Positions 1-7,964 of a stretch of DNA of 64,000 nt are shown piece by piece. A program made the translations under genes and the position numbers. The notes under the pieces are model-generated. The model was not told the origin of the DNA and made no database searches. It saw only the letters and a list, made by a program, of their open reading frames with translations. How positions within the stretch are numbered: position 1 is the first letter of the stretch; every line of letters starts with the position of its first letter. The stretch is from Caballeronia arvi. GTDB lineage: Bacteria > Pseudomonadota > Gammaproteobacteria > Burkholderiales > Burkholderiaceae. Where the stretch lies: the NCBI RefSeq assembly GCF_001544695.2, contig NZ_FCOM02000011.1, forward strand, positions 124,001 to 188,000, written 5' to 3'.

Positions 1-16
1 GCGTCCCGCATCTAAG

Positions 17-36
17 CGGCGCCGCGAACGGCGCCG
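17..36 (-). terminator. Hairpin downstream of the CsbD-like gene
   Basis: CGGCGCCG is repeated as its own complement on both sides of a CGAA loop, giving an 8-bp GC stem just after the stop codon of the leftward CsbD-like gene. There is no T-tract, so it is only a candidate terminator. Confidence 0.4.
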
Positions 37-47
37 TCAAGCCCGTG

Positions 48-236
48 TTACGGGTTCTTCTTGACGCTGTCCTTCAGATCTTCGCGTGCGTCACCCACGC
101 CTTTTTGGACCTTGCCCGCCGCCTGCTGCAGGTCACCCTTGGCTTCCTGAGCCTTATCGCCGGTCATTTTTCCGACGCCCTCGTTGATCTTTCCCTTGAC
201 CTGCTTGCCAACGCCTTCGACTTGATCCTTGTTCAT
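48..236 (-). CDS. CsbD family stress-response protein
   Basis: A 62-residue, very hydrophilic protein starting MNKDQVEGVGKQVKGKINEG, with the repeated G-K-x-x-G-D-x-x-x-x-A-K pattern typical of CsbD proteins (family length about 60-70 residues). CsbD-like proteins are abundant soluble proteins induced by general or envelope stress; their molecular role is not settled. The frame is open upstream for 36 more codons, but the start at 236 is preceded by a good GGGAG ribosome site, begins the conserved region and gives the usual family length. A GC hairpin at 17-36 follows the gene. It lies at the window edge, so nothing is visible on its far side. Confidence 0.9.
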   Translation of the reverse strand: MNKDQVEGVGKQVKGKINEGVGKMTGDKAQEAKGDLQQAAGKVQKGVGDAREDLKDSVKKNP

Positions 237-444
237 AGCAGTTCTCCCGTGGTTTGCAGCGCGATTGGCCGCGCGATGCCGTCGAACGTACGCAGAAGAG
301 CGCCTGCGCGTTCCGCTCAGGAGATTTCCTAAGCATGGTTCCACGATGCGCTTCGTTCGCGAGCGCGCATAGCGGCGCCTGTCTGAAATGCACGTAGGCG
401 GAATCGCACATACACCCGGGCCGACTAGCGAGAGGCTATTTTTA

Positions 445-473
445 TTGCAACAAGTACTGTATGTTTGTACAGT
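445..473 (+). promoter_or_regulatory. Candidate sigma70-type promoter of the 118-aa gene
   Basis: TTGCAA (445-450) and TACAGT (468-473) are separated by 17 bp, a plausible -35/-10 pair. The -10 half lies inside the LexA-like palindrome, the usual geometry for LexA repression. Confidence 0.45.
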
Positions 474-474
474 A
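455..474 (+). promoter_or_regulatory. LexA-type SOS box
   Basis: TACTGTATGTTTGTACAGTA matches the gammaproteobacterial LexA operator pattern TACTGTATATATATACAGTA (CTGT-N8-ACAG core). The palindrome extends outward to a perfect 9-bp inverted repeat (453-461 and 468-476). It sits 29 bp before the start codon of the 118-aa gene and overlaps its candidate promoter. Confidence 0.7.
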
Positions 475-503
475 CTATAAGACCAGTTGGGAAGGGGTGA
501 ATC

Positions 504-860
504 ATGGAGTCGAACGGCGAAAATCTAAGCAAGAGGCAGTTTGCCCGTGCTGTGCATGATCTCGAACGCATTACGCGTCAGATAGCGGGGCGGTACATCG
601 ACAAAAACGTGCCGCTGACCTGGCGGCTGCTGCATGCCATCGAAGCCGAAGCCGTGGCAGACCTGGGCTTTGCGGGAAGGCACGAAGCGACATTGCGCGA
701 GCTGTTTGCGCGTCCCGATAACTTTCACTTCCCCGAAACCGACGACGTAGTCGACGTCGCATCCTCCGATGCCTTGCCCGCCGTCTTCGCTTTCGCCGTG
801 GACGCCTACGAGCGCGCCGCACGACACGGCCGACCGCAACTCGCCATCGCCGCACACTGA
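504..860 (+). CDS. Hypothetical protein, 118 aa, predicted SOS-controlled
   Basis: I do not recognise the family. It encodes a soluble, mainly helical-looking 118-residue protein with no signal peptide or membrane segment. The N-terminal part is basic (SKRQFARAVHDLERITRQIA) and the middle acidic (PETDDVVDVASSD). The ATG at 504 has a good AAGGGG site 7-12 bases upstream. The clearest clue is the LexA-like box at 455-474 overlapping the promoter, which implies induction by DNA damage. It stands alone, converging on the DUF2252 gene across a short GC hairpin, and is not in an operon with error-prone polymerase genes. That it has a DNA-damage role is inference from the operator only. Confidence 0.75.
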   Translation: MESNGENLSKRQFARAVHDLERITRQIAGRYIDKNVPLTWRLLHAIEAEAVADLGFAGRHEATLRELFARPDNFHFPETDDVVDVASSDALPAVFAFAVDAYERAARHGRPQLAIAAH

Positions 861-870
861 CGCGCGTCCC

Positions 871-890
871 CGGCACGCGCCCGCGTGCCG
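871..890. terminator. Bidirectional hairpin between convergent genes
   Basis: CGGCACGCG and CGCGTGCCG form a perfect 9-bp stem with a 2-nt loop between the convergent 118-aa gene and DUF2252 gene. No T-tract follows, so termination is inferred from position and stem strength. Confidence 0.45.
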
Positions 891-923
891 TGCGCGGTTC
901 CGCTCATCACGCAACGCACATCA

Positions 924-2348
924 TCACGGCGCGAAATCGGCTGACATGTCGGCGTCGGATCGCGCTTCGAGCTTGCCGTCCCGGCACGCCGCGCGAAACG
1001 TCTCGTAATCCTTTTCCACCTGATCCGCATAGCCGCGTCCGTAGCGCACGAGCACTTCGGCCATGCGATCGCTGTTGCCGAGATAGCCCGAGATCTCCGG
1101 CGCGCATCCGCCCGATTTCGCATGCGCGCGGGCGAGCGCCCAGCCGCACATCGCGGCATATTCGCGAAAGGCGTCATCGGTGAAGGTCTCGAGCTCGGCG
1201 GAGATTTTCATGTCGCGCAACTGACGGATGTACAGTGAGCGTCCGAGCGGGCCCGTCGCCCAGCCGAGGAACGGATCGGTGGCCGCCTGCATCAAACGTT
1301 GTCCATGAACGACGCGCTGACCGTCGTGTTCGGGATCGTCCGCATCTTTCGCTTGCTTCGCGTATCGCGCGACGACTGAGGTCGATGCCTCCTTCATCTG
1401 CAGGAAGAGCGGCTTGTCGTGGGCATCGGTGAGCAGCAGAACGAGGCAGCGCGTGCCGACACTGCCTACGCCGACCACCTTGAACGCAACGTCCTGCAGC
1501 GTGAACTGCGAAAGTAGCCGTGCCCGCTCGGGCGTCAGCGTCACGACGTATTTGCGCATGAGACTCGCATAAATCTCTTCTCGAGTGCCCTCGAGGGTCA
1601 TCCATTCGTCGTTCTTGTCGATCAGCGTGCTTTTGCCGCGAACGTGGAACACGGCGGGCGGCGCATCGCGGATGCGCCACATGCCGCCCGTTCGATCCGC
1701 CAGCTTCGGCAACATCGTCTCGTGCGTGCGGCGCGAAGCACGCTCGATGCCACGCTTGATGCGCCGCCGGGCGTCATCGCTCTGCACGGCAGCGTACATG
1801 CGATCGAACGTGATCCGTTCGTACCAGAGATCGAGCGCGCTCATTTCGGCGTACTCACGCATATGCGTCTGATAGCTGCGCGCAGCGAGAAAGGCAAACT
1901 CGTCGGCGGCAAGGTCGCCGTGACCGAGATGGCGCCCGGCAATCGTGAAGCTCGCGACAAGGCGCTTCACATCCCACTCCCAAGGACCGGGCGCCGTTTC
2001 GTCGAAGTCGTTGAGATCGAAAATAAGCGCACGCTCCGGCGTCGCGAAGCCGCCAAAATTGGACAAGTGACAGTCGCCGCAAATCTGGATGGCGATACCG
2101 CTGTTCGGCGTAGTGGCCAGATCGTGCGCTTGCAGGATCGCGCTGCCGCGGTAGAACGTGAACGGCGACACCAGCATGCGGCCGTAGCGCAGCGGAACGA
2201 GCGCCTCGACGCGCCCCTTGCTGCTCGATTGCAACAGTTCGATGGGATCGCGATCGATATCGCCGATCGCTTCGTGCGCGCCCCGTGGCGTGCGCTCGCG
2301 CGCGGCGCGTCCGATTGCGCGGCGGTCCTGCCAGGATTGCTGGGCCAT
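924..2348 (-). CDS. DUF2252 domain-containing protein
   Basis: A 474-residue protein spanning the DUF2252 length. It shows the family's conserved blocks: RMLVSPFTFYRGSA (57-70), GDCHLSNFGGF (91-101) and IFDLNDFDE (109-117). The H-x-x-N and D-x-N-D-x-D pattern resembles the catalytic and metal loops of aminoglycoside-phosphotransferase/kinase-like folds, so a kinase-like activity is often suspected, but no substrate is established. It is cytoplasmic, with no signal sequence. The ATG at 2348 has a strong AGGAG site. It is divergent from the recombinase-like gene across 186 bp and converges on the SOS-box gene. No frameshift or truncation is evident. Confidence 0.9.
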   Translation of the reverse strand: MAQQSWQDRRAIGRAARERTPRGAHEAIGDIDRDPIELLQSSSKGRVEALVPLRYGRMLVSPFTFYRGSAILQAHDLATTPNSGIAIQICGDCHLSNFGGFATPERALIFDLNDFDETAPGPWEWDVKRLVASFTIAGRHLGHGDLAADEFAFLAARSYQTHMREYAEMSALDLWYERITFDRMYAAVQSDDARRRIKRGIERASRRTHETMLPKLADRTGGMWRIRDAPPAVFHVRGKSTLIDKNDEWMTLEGTREEIYASLMRKYVVTLTPERARLLSQFTLQDVAFKVVGVGSVGTRCLVLLLTDAHDKPLFLQMKEASTSVVARYAKQAKDADDPEHDGQRVVHGQRLMQAATDPFLGWATGPLGRSLYIRQLRDMKISAELETFTDDAFREYAAMCGWALARAHAKSGGCAPEISGYLGNSDRMAEVLVRYGRGYADQVEKDYETFRAACRDGKLEARSDADMSADFAP

Positions 2349-2534
2349 CGTTCACTCCTAGTTGCGCATGAGCTCGAGGGTGGAAGGAAGCCGCATAGAT
2401 GACAGTAGTCGACAAGTCACGCGCCCCGCAAGACAGTTATCGACACTTCGATGAACACCTTCGCTTGACGTCAGCCCCCCGAAGCCCGACCCTGTGCCCA
2501 GTGCCATACAGCGGGCGATGCGCCTTCCGACACC

Positions 2535-3575
2535 ATGCCGAACACTTCCGATCTCTTCGACCAACAGCGCGCCGACTGGCAGGCGGATCCGCACGCCGCC
2601 TTCGACGCATGGCTCGCTCAGCAGGCATTCCGGGCGTCATCGGCGGATGTTTATCGCGCGCAGTGGGGCAACTTCCTCGAGTGGCTGACCGCGAAACGCG
2701 CGACGCTGCACACGGTGCAGCGTCCCGTCATCGAGCAGTTCGTCGCGCAACTGGATATCCGCCGTCCGCAGCGCATGCGCTACCTGAGGTTGATCGAACG
2801 CGTGCTGGATCACGTGCGCGAAGTGGAATCGGCCGCGACGAACCCGGCGCGCTTCATCGCTCAGGACGGCAACGCCGCGTGGCGCAAGGCGCGCGATAAC
2901 GAGCCGACCGGCTTTCTGACTCACGACGAGCGCGCGCTGCTCGTCGCGCATCTGTTCTCGCCGATCGGCGCGTTGCCGGCCGGACAGCGTTGGCGCGAGC
3001 GGCGCGATCGGGCGTTGGTCGCCGTCTTTTTGGGTGCAGGCGTGAAGACGGGCGAAGCCGCGCAATTGACGATCGATTGCTATGCGGCAGGCGCGCCGTA
3101 TATCACCGTGGACGCGTCGAATCCGTTGCTGATCCGGCAGGCGCGGCTCGCGCCGTTCGCCGTCGAATTGCTCGACAACTGGATCAGCGAACGCAAAACG
3201 GCGGGACTCGCGGGCGAACTGCTGTTTCCGGCCGCGCCGTCGGGACGCTCCATGCACAAGGCGACGATGCTGCGCGCGATCGACGCGGTGGTGGCCGCGT
3301 CGGGAATCGCCGCGTCGCGCGTCGCACGGGCGAGCCCGCAGACCTTGCGCAACACGTATGCGGCGGAACTGTTCGAAGACGGAACGGACCCCGATCGTGT
3401 CGGGCAATGGCTCGGATTCCAGCAGACGATCTCCGGCCACCGCCTGCATCGCGCGTGGGAGGAATGGATGGGTGAGCAAATACGGGAGCGGGATATCGCG
3501 AAGGCGCGCGCCGGTATGGCTGTGGACGCTGGCTCGGCGGGCCCGATCGAGGGTCCCGAAAACACTCACCTTTGA
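2535..3575 (+). CDS. Tyrosine-recombinase-fold protein, catalytically degenerate
   Basis: A 346-residue protein with the two-domain layout of XerC/D-type recombinases: a SAM-like core-binding domain (about 25-100) and a catalytic-like domain (about 130-310). The fold is recognisable in GAGVKTGEAAQL, SPQTLRNTYAAELFEDG and QWLGFQQT. However, the usual first Arg is K171, the His of H-x-L-R is Q269, the His/Trp position is F295, and no Tyr follows in the nucleophile position; only R272 clearly remains. The protein therefore probably binds DNA or structures the origin without strand exchange, which is inference. It converges on the kfrA-like gene with 16 bp between. Its last codons contain a perfect copy of the origin iteron on the opposite strand (3554-3570). 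Confidence 0.8.
   Translation: MPNTSDLFDQQRADWQADPHAAFDAWLAQQAFRASSADVYRAQWGNFLEWLTAKRATLHTVQRPVIEQFVAQLDIRRPQRMRYLRLIERVLDHVREVESAATNPARFIAQDGNAAWRKARDNEPTGFLTHDERALLVAHLFSPIGALPAGQRWRERRDRALVAVFLGAGVKTGEAAQLTIDCYAAGAPYITVDASNPLLIRQARLAPFAVELLDNWISERKTAGLAGELLFPAAPSGRSMHKATMLRAIDAVVAASGIAASRVARASPQTLRNTYAAELFEDGTDPDRVGQWLGFQQTISGHRLHRAWEEWMGEQIRERDIAKARAGMAVDAGSAGPIEGPENTHL
3554..3570 (-). repeat. Outlying iteron copy inside the recombinase-like gene
   Basis: Read on the minus strand this is GGTGAGTGTTTTCGGGA, a full match to the origin consensus GGTGAGNNTTTNCGGGA. It lies about 1.6 kb from the main array, in opposite orientation, and encodes the last codons (GPENTHL) of the recombinase-like protein. 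Confidence 0.75.
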
Positions 3576-3591
3576 CGTTTTCCGACGCCGG

Positions 3592-4791
3592 TCAGGAGGC
3601 GTCGACGCGGGCGGACCGGATGAAACCATCGACGGCCGCGAGTTTCGACGAAACCGCGCCCGATGTCCGCTCGCAATTCGGGCAGGACAGCTCGTACTCA
3701 TCTTCGTGACGCTGCAATTCCGGTTCCGCGAGTTCGCAAGCCGGACAGACCCCAGGCGCCGCCACATGCGCATCCAGTTGCGTCCCCAGACCGGCGATTT
3801 CGGCGGCGCTCAGGCGTCCCTCCGCCGCCATCGACGCGATCAATGCGCCGACTTCGGCGCTCGCTCCGGACTGAACGCGTTGGGCATCGCGTTCGCGAAT
3901 GAGTGCATCGATTTCGTCCGACTGCTCCCGAACTTGCGATTCGAGCCGGTCAGCTCGGCTTCTTGCGGCGCTAAGCTGTTGAATGAAATCGAATTCTTTC
4001 TGGCTTGTGTCGCGAACCCCGGCCTGATAGGTGGCAGCCATACCGCGCAGGGAATCGAGTTCCACCAGCATCGGCCGGACGCGTCGCTCGGCTTCCTTGA
4101 TGGCGTCCTTGATCTGCTGAGCGTAGTGCTCGGTATTCTGACGCAGCTCGCTCTGCAGTTCATCGATACGGTCGCGCAGCCGCGCCGTCGAAGCTTGTTC
4201 TTCGCTGAGGCGCTCGGATAGCGCCTGGCTCTCCTTTTCCCAGCGTCCGATAACCTCGCGCAAGCCCGCTTGAGCGTTCGATCCCTGATCGCGCAGCGCC
4301 TTGAGCTCGGCCTCGAGTGCCGCGATCCGCGCCGCGCCGGCTTCGGCGCGCGCCTCGGCGCGTTGATGAGCTTGCTCGATCGCCTCGCGGCGAACATCGG
4401 CCTCGTGAACCTGGGCTTGCGCGGCTGAGAGGACAGCGTCGAGGTGGGCTTTGTCATCGACCAGGGACGCACGTGCCTGCCGTTGGGCCTCGTCATACAA
4501 AGCCGCCAATAGTTCGCCGGCACGTTCTTGCAGCGATTCGGGAATCGCGCCAGCATCGATACGCATGCGCAACGCTGAACGCAAGCTGGACCAGAACGCT
4601 TCGATGTCTTTCGGGATATCGCTCGCACTGCCTGTTTGCGTGAATTCGCGGACCGCGGTTACCGAGGGTCGAATACCCAGATCGAAGAAAAGGCGCTTGC
4701 ATGTGTGTTGCGAGAGATCTTGCCGCCGAGCGCCGGCAGCGCGCATGGCATCGATTTCTTGCCGCAGGGCATCGCGAATGTGGTGTTCCAT
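3592..4791 (-). CDS. KfrA-like DNA-binding coiled-coil protein with zinc ribbon
   Basis: A 399-residue protein. Residues 1-110 resemble the KfrA N-terminal DNA-binding domain of plasmid partition-associated regulators. Residues about 115-330 form a long, heptad-like, Ala/Glu/Arg-rich alpha-helical coiled coil, as in KfrA. The C-terminus carries C349-x2-C352 and C370-x2-C373 (CPAC...CPNC), a likely zinc ribbon not found in the classical plasmid KfrA as I know it. KfrA proteins autoregulate and support segregation, forming extended filaments on DNA. The gene is transcribed away from the origin, and its upstream region has inverted TTACG/CGTAA copies (4814-4850) that could be its operator. Its position between origin and recombinase-like gene supports a replicon-maintenance role. 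Confidence 0.8.
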   Translation of the reverse strand: MEHHIRDALRQEIDAMRAAGARRQDLSQHTCKRLFFDLGIRPSVTAVREFTQTGSASDIPKDIEAFWSSLRSALRMRIDAGAIPESLQERAGELLAALYDEAQRQARASLVDDKAHLDAVLSAAQAQVHEADVRREAIEQAHQRAEARAEAGAARIAALEAELKALRDQGSNAQAGLREVIGRWEKESQALSERLSEEQASTARLRDRIDELQSELRQNTEHYAQQIKDAIKEAERRVRPMLVELDSLRGMAATYQAGVRDTSQKEFDFIQQLSAARSRADRLESQVREQSDEIDALIRERDAQRVQSGASAEVGALIASMAAEGRLSAAEIAGLGTQLDAHVAAPGVCPACELAEPELQRHEDEYELSCPNCERTSGAVSSKLAAVDGFIRSARVDAS

Positions 4792-4813
4792 GTCGGAAAT
4801 GAGCCGGATTTAA

Positions 4814-4850
4814 CGTAACAATCATAACCTTTTACGTGTCAGGCGTTACG
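4814..4850. promoter_or_regulatory. Candidate KfrA-like autoregulatory operator
   Basis: CGTAAC (4814-4819) and GTTACG (4845-4850) form an inverted pair, with a further TTACG at 4832-4836, immediately upstream of the leftward kfrA-like gene. KfrA proteins are known to bind inverted repeats in their own promoter; binding here is inferred. Confidence 0.35.
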
Positions 4851-4931
4851 AATATCGAATTGTCCTCCGCCTGCACGTGGATGCATCACCATTCACGCCT
4901 CATCGACTAGACTCTGCTCAATGACAGTAGA

Positions 4932-5026
4932 GAGTCTCGTGAAACATCTTTAGGAGATGATCTTAACTCACTGATTGAGCGGCGATTTTAGCTTGATCCG
5001 CGGATAGATGTCGTGTTTCACGACTC
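4932..5026. repeat. Interrupted inverted repeat with parS-like half-sites
   Basis: GAGTCTCGTGAAACA (4932-4946) and TGTTTCACGACTC (5014-5026) are reverse complements apart from a 2-nt insertion. The arms contain the half-site of the universal chromosomal parS (TGTTTCACGTGAAACA), but separated by about 67 bp. Confidence 0.45.
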
Positions 5027-5135
5027 TTCGGTTTTGAACATGTTCGCTAGCCACGACACTGGGCTTGAGAGTAATAGAAGTAAACACCCTTGAACCTTCT
5101 TGAAAAACAGTTAACGCCGCGCGAAAGCCTTGTGC

Positions 5136-5263
5136 CATAAGGGTTTGCGGGATGTTGGGTGAGACCTTTCGGGACCTATGGTGAAGCTTTGCAGGATATA
5201 TCGGTGATGGGCTTCAGGGGGCTTGGTGAGTTCTCGCGGGAAACATCGTGAGCGGATTCGGGA
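5136..5263 (+). repeat. Phased iteron cluster
   Basis: Tandem 17-bp repeats of consensus GGTGAGNNTTTNCGGGA start at 5158, 5180, 5203, 5225 and 5247, with a degenerate copy at 5136. Spacing is 22-23 bp, about two helical turns, so bound initiators would lie on one DNA face. All are in the same orientation. Confidence 0.85.
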
Positions 5264-5280
5264 AGCCCCGGTTTCGCTCA

Positions 5281-6393
5281 GGTGAGCGTTTTCGGGAGGT
5301 CTATCGCGAGCAGGCATTGATTTGACGGGATGAGGAAGCCGCTGAATTTCTCTTGATGGTGAGATTCCTCGGGACCTGAAGAAACGCACTTTTTGCAAGC
5401 CGATTTAGGTAAGGTTTTCCGATTGGTGAGTGATTACGGGGAAGAATCGCATGCAACGGTGAGGGTTTACAGGTAGCCGTGTGCTGTCGTACTGGAACAA
5501 AACCCTCTTTCGGTTCGAAGGTGAGGTTTTACGGGAGTAACAAGCCAGCAGCCGAACTTCTACGGGACTGTATCGGTTCGTTGGCGGCCTTTTTGCGCTG
5601 TCATGCCGTTAAGGTGAGACTTTGCAGGAGCGTGCGGGCGCCAATTTTATTCTCGTCCGGTCCGGGTTTAGGCGGAAAGGTGAGTATCTTCGGGATTCTC
5701 ATTTGTTGCCAGGGGATACTGGACGCGTCGGCGTTTCTGGATAGCAATTTGTTTAAAAACAGTTAGTTATCCCCAATCTGTCAGTATGCGCTCAATCAAT
5801 GGTGAGTAAATTCGGGAGCCGTCGAACGAGCGCCATAACCGAAGCCCGACGAAGGTGCAGTGAGCTTTTACGGGAGGATATGTGTTTGCCGTTAGCTCGA
5901 GAGAGCGAGATGAGTGCCTGCTACGGGCAACTTTGGAGTTAGCGATACAGAAAGGTGAGTGTTTGCGGGATCACGTGAGTGAGTCGTTGGAGGACGTCTG
6001 AACACGAGAGGGAAGCCCAGTAAAGCCAAGGCTTTACTGGAGACGGTTGCTCTGCTAAGGCCTGTATAAAGCCGTGATGCTTTGCTCTCCGACCCGTGTC
6101 AGTCGCTAAAGGTGAGGTTCTTCGGGAGCGTTCGCGCTTTCCTTCGCGAGTGAGTCGGACAGTCGATGGATACGCACCGCGAGCCGTCGATGAGTCGGTC
6201 GAAAAACGCGCAACTAGTGCGCTGTCTCTCGTGCGCCACAGCTGACTGTTGCCGAAAATATTTTGAGGTGAGTGTTTTCAGGACCCCGCTTGGGCGTTGC
6301 GAATTCGAGTGAAACGCGCTGCAATCCGTTTACCCGCATGGATGCTAGATATATGAGATGGGTGCGATCGGTGAGCGGTGAGCGTTTACGGGG
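5281..6393 (+). repeat. Dispersed iterons
   Basis: Further copies of the same 17-bp repeat, all on the + strand, start at 5281, 5358, 5425, 5458, 5520, 5613, 5679, 5801, 5859, 5954, 6111, 6267 and 6377. Spacing varies from 33 to 157 bp. Most keep the GGTGAG left half and CGGGA or CAGGA right half. Such spread copies commonly control copy number by titrating the initiator. Confidence 0.85.
5767..5775 (+). other. Possible DnaA box
   Basis: TTATCCCCA differs at one position from the DnaA box TTATCCACA and follows an AT-rich run (GTTTAAAAACAGTTAG). It is the best DnaA-like site I found in the origin; one isolated imperfect box is weak evidence. Confidence 0.35.
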
Positions 6394-6513
6394 GCGCACC
6401 GCAGTGAGGCTCAACAACGTGTCCGTTATCACCGCAGGATGGTGAAGACACCCCTATAGACGCGGTTCACCCCAATCGGTATCCTTCGTCGCAACATCGA
6501 TCCTGACCATCGC

Positions 6514-7878
6514 ATGGCCACGAAGCGCGCAAAGAAGACCGACGTTGTCAGCCCGAGCTCGGCGGAATTGCGCAAGGCTGTCGAGGCCATCGCGATTCAG
6601 CCGAAAAACGGCAAGATTACGCTGCTGACTCGAAAGCTTTTCAACGTGCTGCTCGCGGTCGCCCAGCAGGCTGACGAATCCGGGGACACGTATCGTGCGC
6701 TGCTTTCCGATATCGTCGCCAATTCGGCGTTCGACTCGAACGATACTGCGCTCGTCAAAGAACATCTGCGTCGCATGGTGTCGGTGCAGGTCGAGTGGAG
6801 CACCGGCACATCGAGCCAGAAGCCCGGCCGCAAGTGGGGCATCTCGACGTTGATCGCCGATGCGGAAATCCTGGAAGACCCGACGACGCGCCGTGTATGG
6901 GTCGAGTTTTCCTTCGCGCCAAAAATCAAAAAGAAGCTGCTGGATCCGGTTCAATATGCGCGTCTGAGCCTGCAGTTCCAGAGCCAGTTGCGCAGCAGCG
7001 CGGGCCTTGCGCTCTATGAGATCTGCGTCCGCTACCTGACCAATCCCAGCCATTTGACGATGCGCGAAACTTGGGAGTGGTGGCGCCCGATCCTGTCCGG
7101 TACGCCCGACACGGAAGCCGGTGACGAAGCCAAGCGCGAATACAAATACTTCAAGCGCGATTATCTGCGCCCCGCGATTGCCGAAGTGAACGCGGTGACG
7201 AACATCTTCGTCGAGTTGGTGGAGCATCGCGAGGGAAGGCGTGTTGCGGAGATCCAGTTCCGCGTGACCGAGCGCAAGCAGCCGATGCTCGCGCTCGACG
7301 AGCATCCGAACGTGTTCGACAGCACCCTGGTCGATCGGATGGTGAAGATCGGCATTCCGCTCAAGGACGCTCAGACGCTCTATGCGGACAGCGAGGAGAA
7401 TCGCATCCGGGCGGCATTGCAGATGACCGAGCAACGCATGCGCAGCACGTCCTTGCCACCGGTTCGAAGCGCAGCGGCGCTTTTCAAGGATGCGCTCAAG
7501 AAAGGCTATGCGCCGCCGGTGGAGGCGTTGCCTCCTGCGACGAGCGGCGCGCCGGCACGCACTCCGGGGGCTGCCGCCGCGGCCGCTGACGATCTCAAGG
7601 CACGCTTGCTGAGCGAATTTTCCGCGTACCGTCGCAAGGAAGCGCGTGTGCTGTACGACGAGCAAGGTGAGGAAGAACGGGAACTCGCACGTCAGTCGTT
7701 CGAGGATGACGTGCTGCCGGCTTTGGGCACGCACATGCGCGACGATTGGCGCAAGCGCGGATTGGATTCGAAGCTCGCCGAAACTTCGTTCTTCGACTGG
7801 CTTGCTCGAAAGACCTGGGGCGAGCCCACCGACGGCGACTTGCTGGCATTCACGTTGAGCCAATCGCGCGTGGGTTGA
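6514..7878 (+). CDS. Rep_3-like replication initiator protein
   Basis: A 454-residue initiator next to an iteron array. The N-terminal half (about 25-270) has the look of the Rep_3/RepB-type tandem winged-helix initiators: FNVLLAVAQQADESGDTY, LIADAEILEDPTTRRVWVEF, then LSLQFQSQLRSSAGLALYE and KYFKRDYLRPAIAEVNAVTN. A low-complexity Ala/Pro linker (about 345-362) leads to a C-terminal extension that probably handles protein contacts. It should bind the GGTGAGNNTTTNCGGGA repeats, melt the origin and load the helicase. The frame has a stop at 6457 and ATG 6514 is the first conventional start, though no strong ribosome site precedes it, which may keep initiator levels low. It converges on parB across a strong hairpin. 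Confidence 0.88.
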   Translation: MATKRAKKTDVVSPSSAELRKAVEAIAIQPKNGKITLLTRKLFNVLLAVAQQADESGDTYRALLSDIVANSAFDSNDTALVKEHLRRMVSVQVEWSTGTSSQKPGRKWGISTLIADAEILEDPTTRRVWVEFSFAPKIKKKLLDPVQYARLSLQFQSQLRSSAGLALYEICVRYLTNPSHLTMRETWEWWRPILSGTPDTEAGDEAKREYKYFKRDYLRPAIAEVNAVTNIFVELVEHREGRRVAEIQFRVTERKQPMLALDEHPNVFDSTLVDRMVKIGIPLKDAQTLYADSEENRIRAALQMTEQRMRSTSLPPVRSAAALFKDALKKGYAPPVEALPPATSGAPARTPGAAAAAADDLKARLLSEFSAYRRKEARVLYDEQGEEERELARQSFEDDVLPALGTHMRDDWRKRGLDSKLAETSFFDWLARKTWGEPTDGDLLAFTLSQSRVG

Positions 7879-7927
7879 TACCTTAGGCCCCGCGACAAGT
7901 TCTTCAGAACGATTCTCGCGATTCAGT

Positions 7928-7956
7928 ATGGCCACCGAGAAAGACTCGGTGGCCAT
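7928..7956. terminator. Bidirectional terminator between rep and parB
   Basis: ATGGCCACCGAG and CTCGGTGGCCAT form a perfect 12-bp stem around an AAAGA loop, placed exactly between the convergent initiator and parB genes. Confidence 0.7.
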
Positions 7957-7964
7957 GCATCACT

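Larger units (their letters stand above)
4792..6513. other. Replication origin region, gene-free
   Basis: About 1.7 kb between the kfrA-like gene and the initiator without a convincing gene. It contains the iteron arrays, a DnaA-box-like site, AT-rich stretches around 5095-5115 and 5745-5775, and an inverted repeat (4932-4946 with 5014-5026) with arms CGTGAAACA/TGTTTCACG. Several short open frames (for example 5479-5766) lack ribosome sites and family likeness and follow the repeats, so they are not annotated. The combination of iterons in one orientation, adjacent Rep_3-type initiator and ParAB marks this as the origin of a secondary replicon. Confidence 0.8.

Noticed and set aside
5479..5766. 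95-codon open frame in the origin
   Set aside because: Runs through iterons, has no ribosome site and no protein-like conservation.
5136..6393. CRISPR-like array
   Set aside because: Repeats are 17 bp with irregular spacing and no unique spacers of constant length; adjacent initiator marks them as iterons.
6454..7956. 500-codon antisense frame over the initiator
   Set aside because: Shadow of the Rep gene; ends in the rep/parB hairpin and lacks a family.
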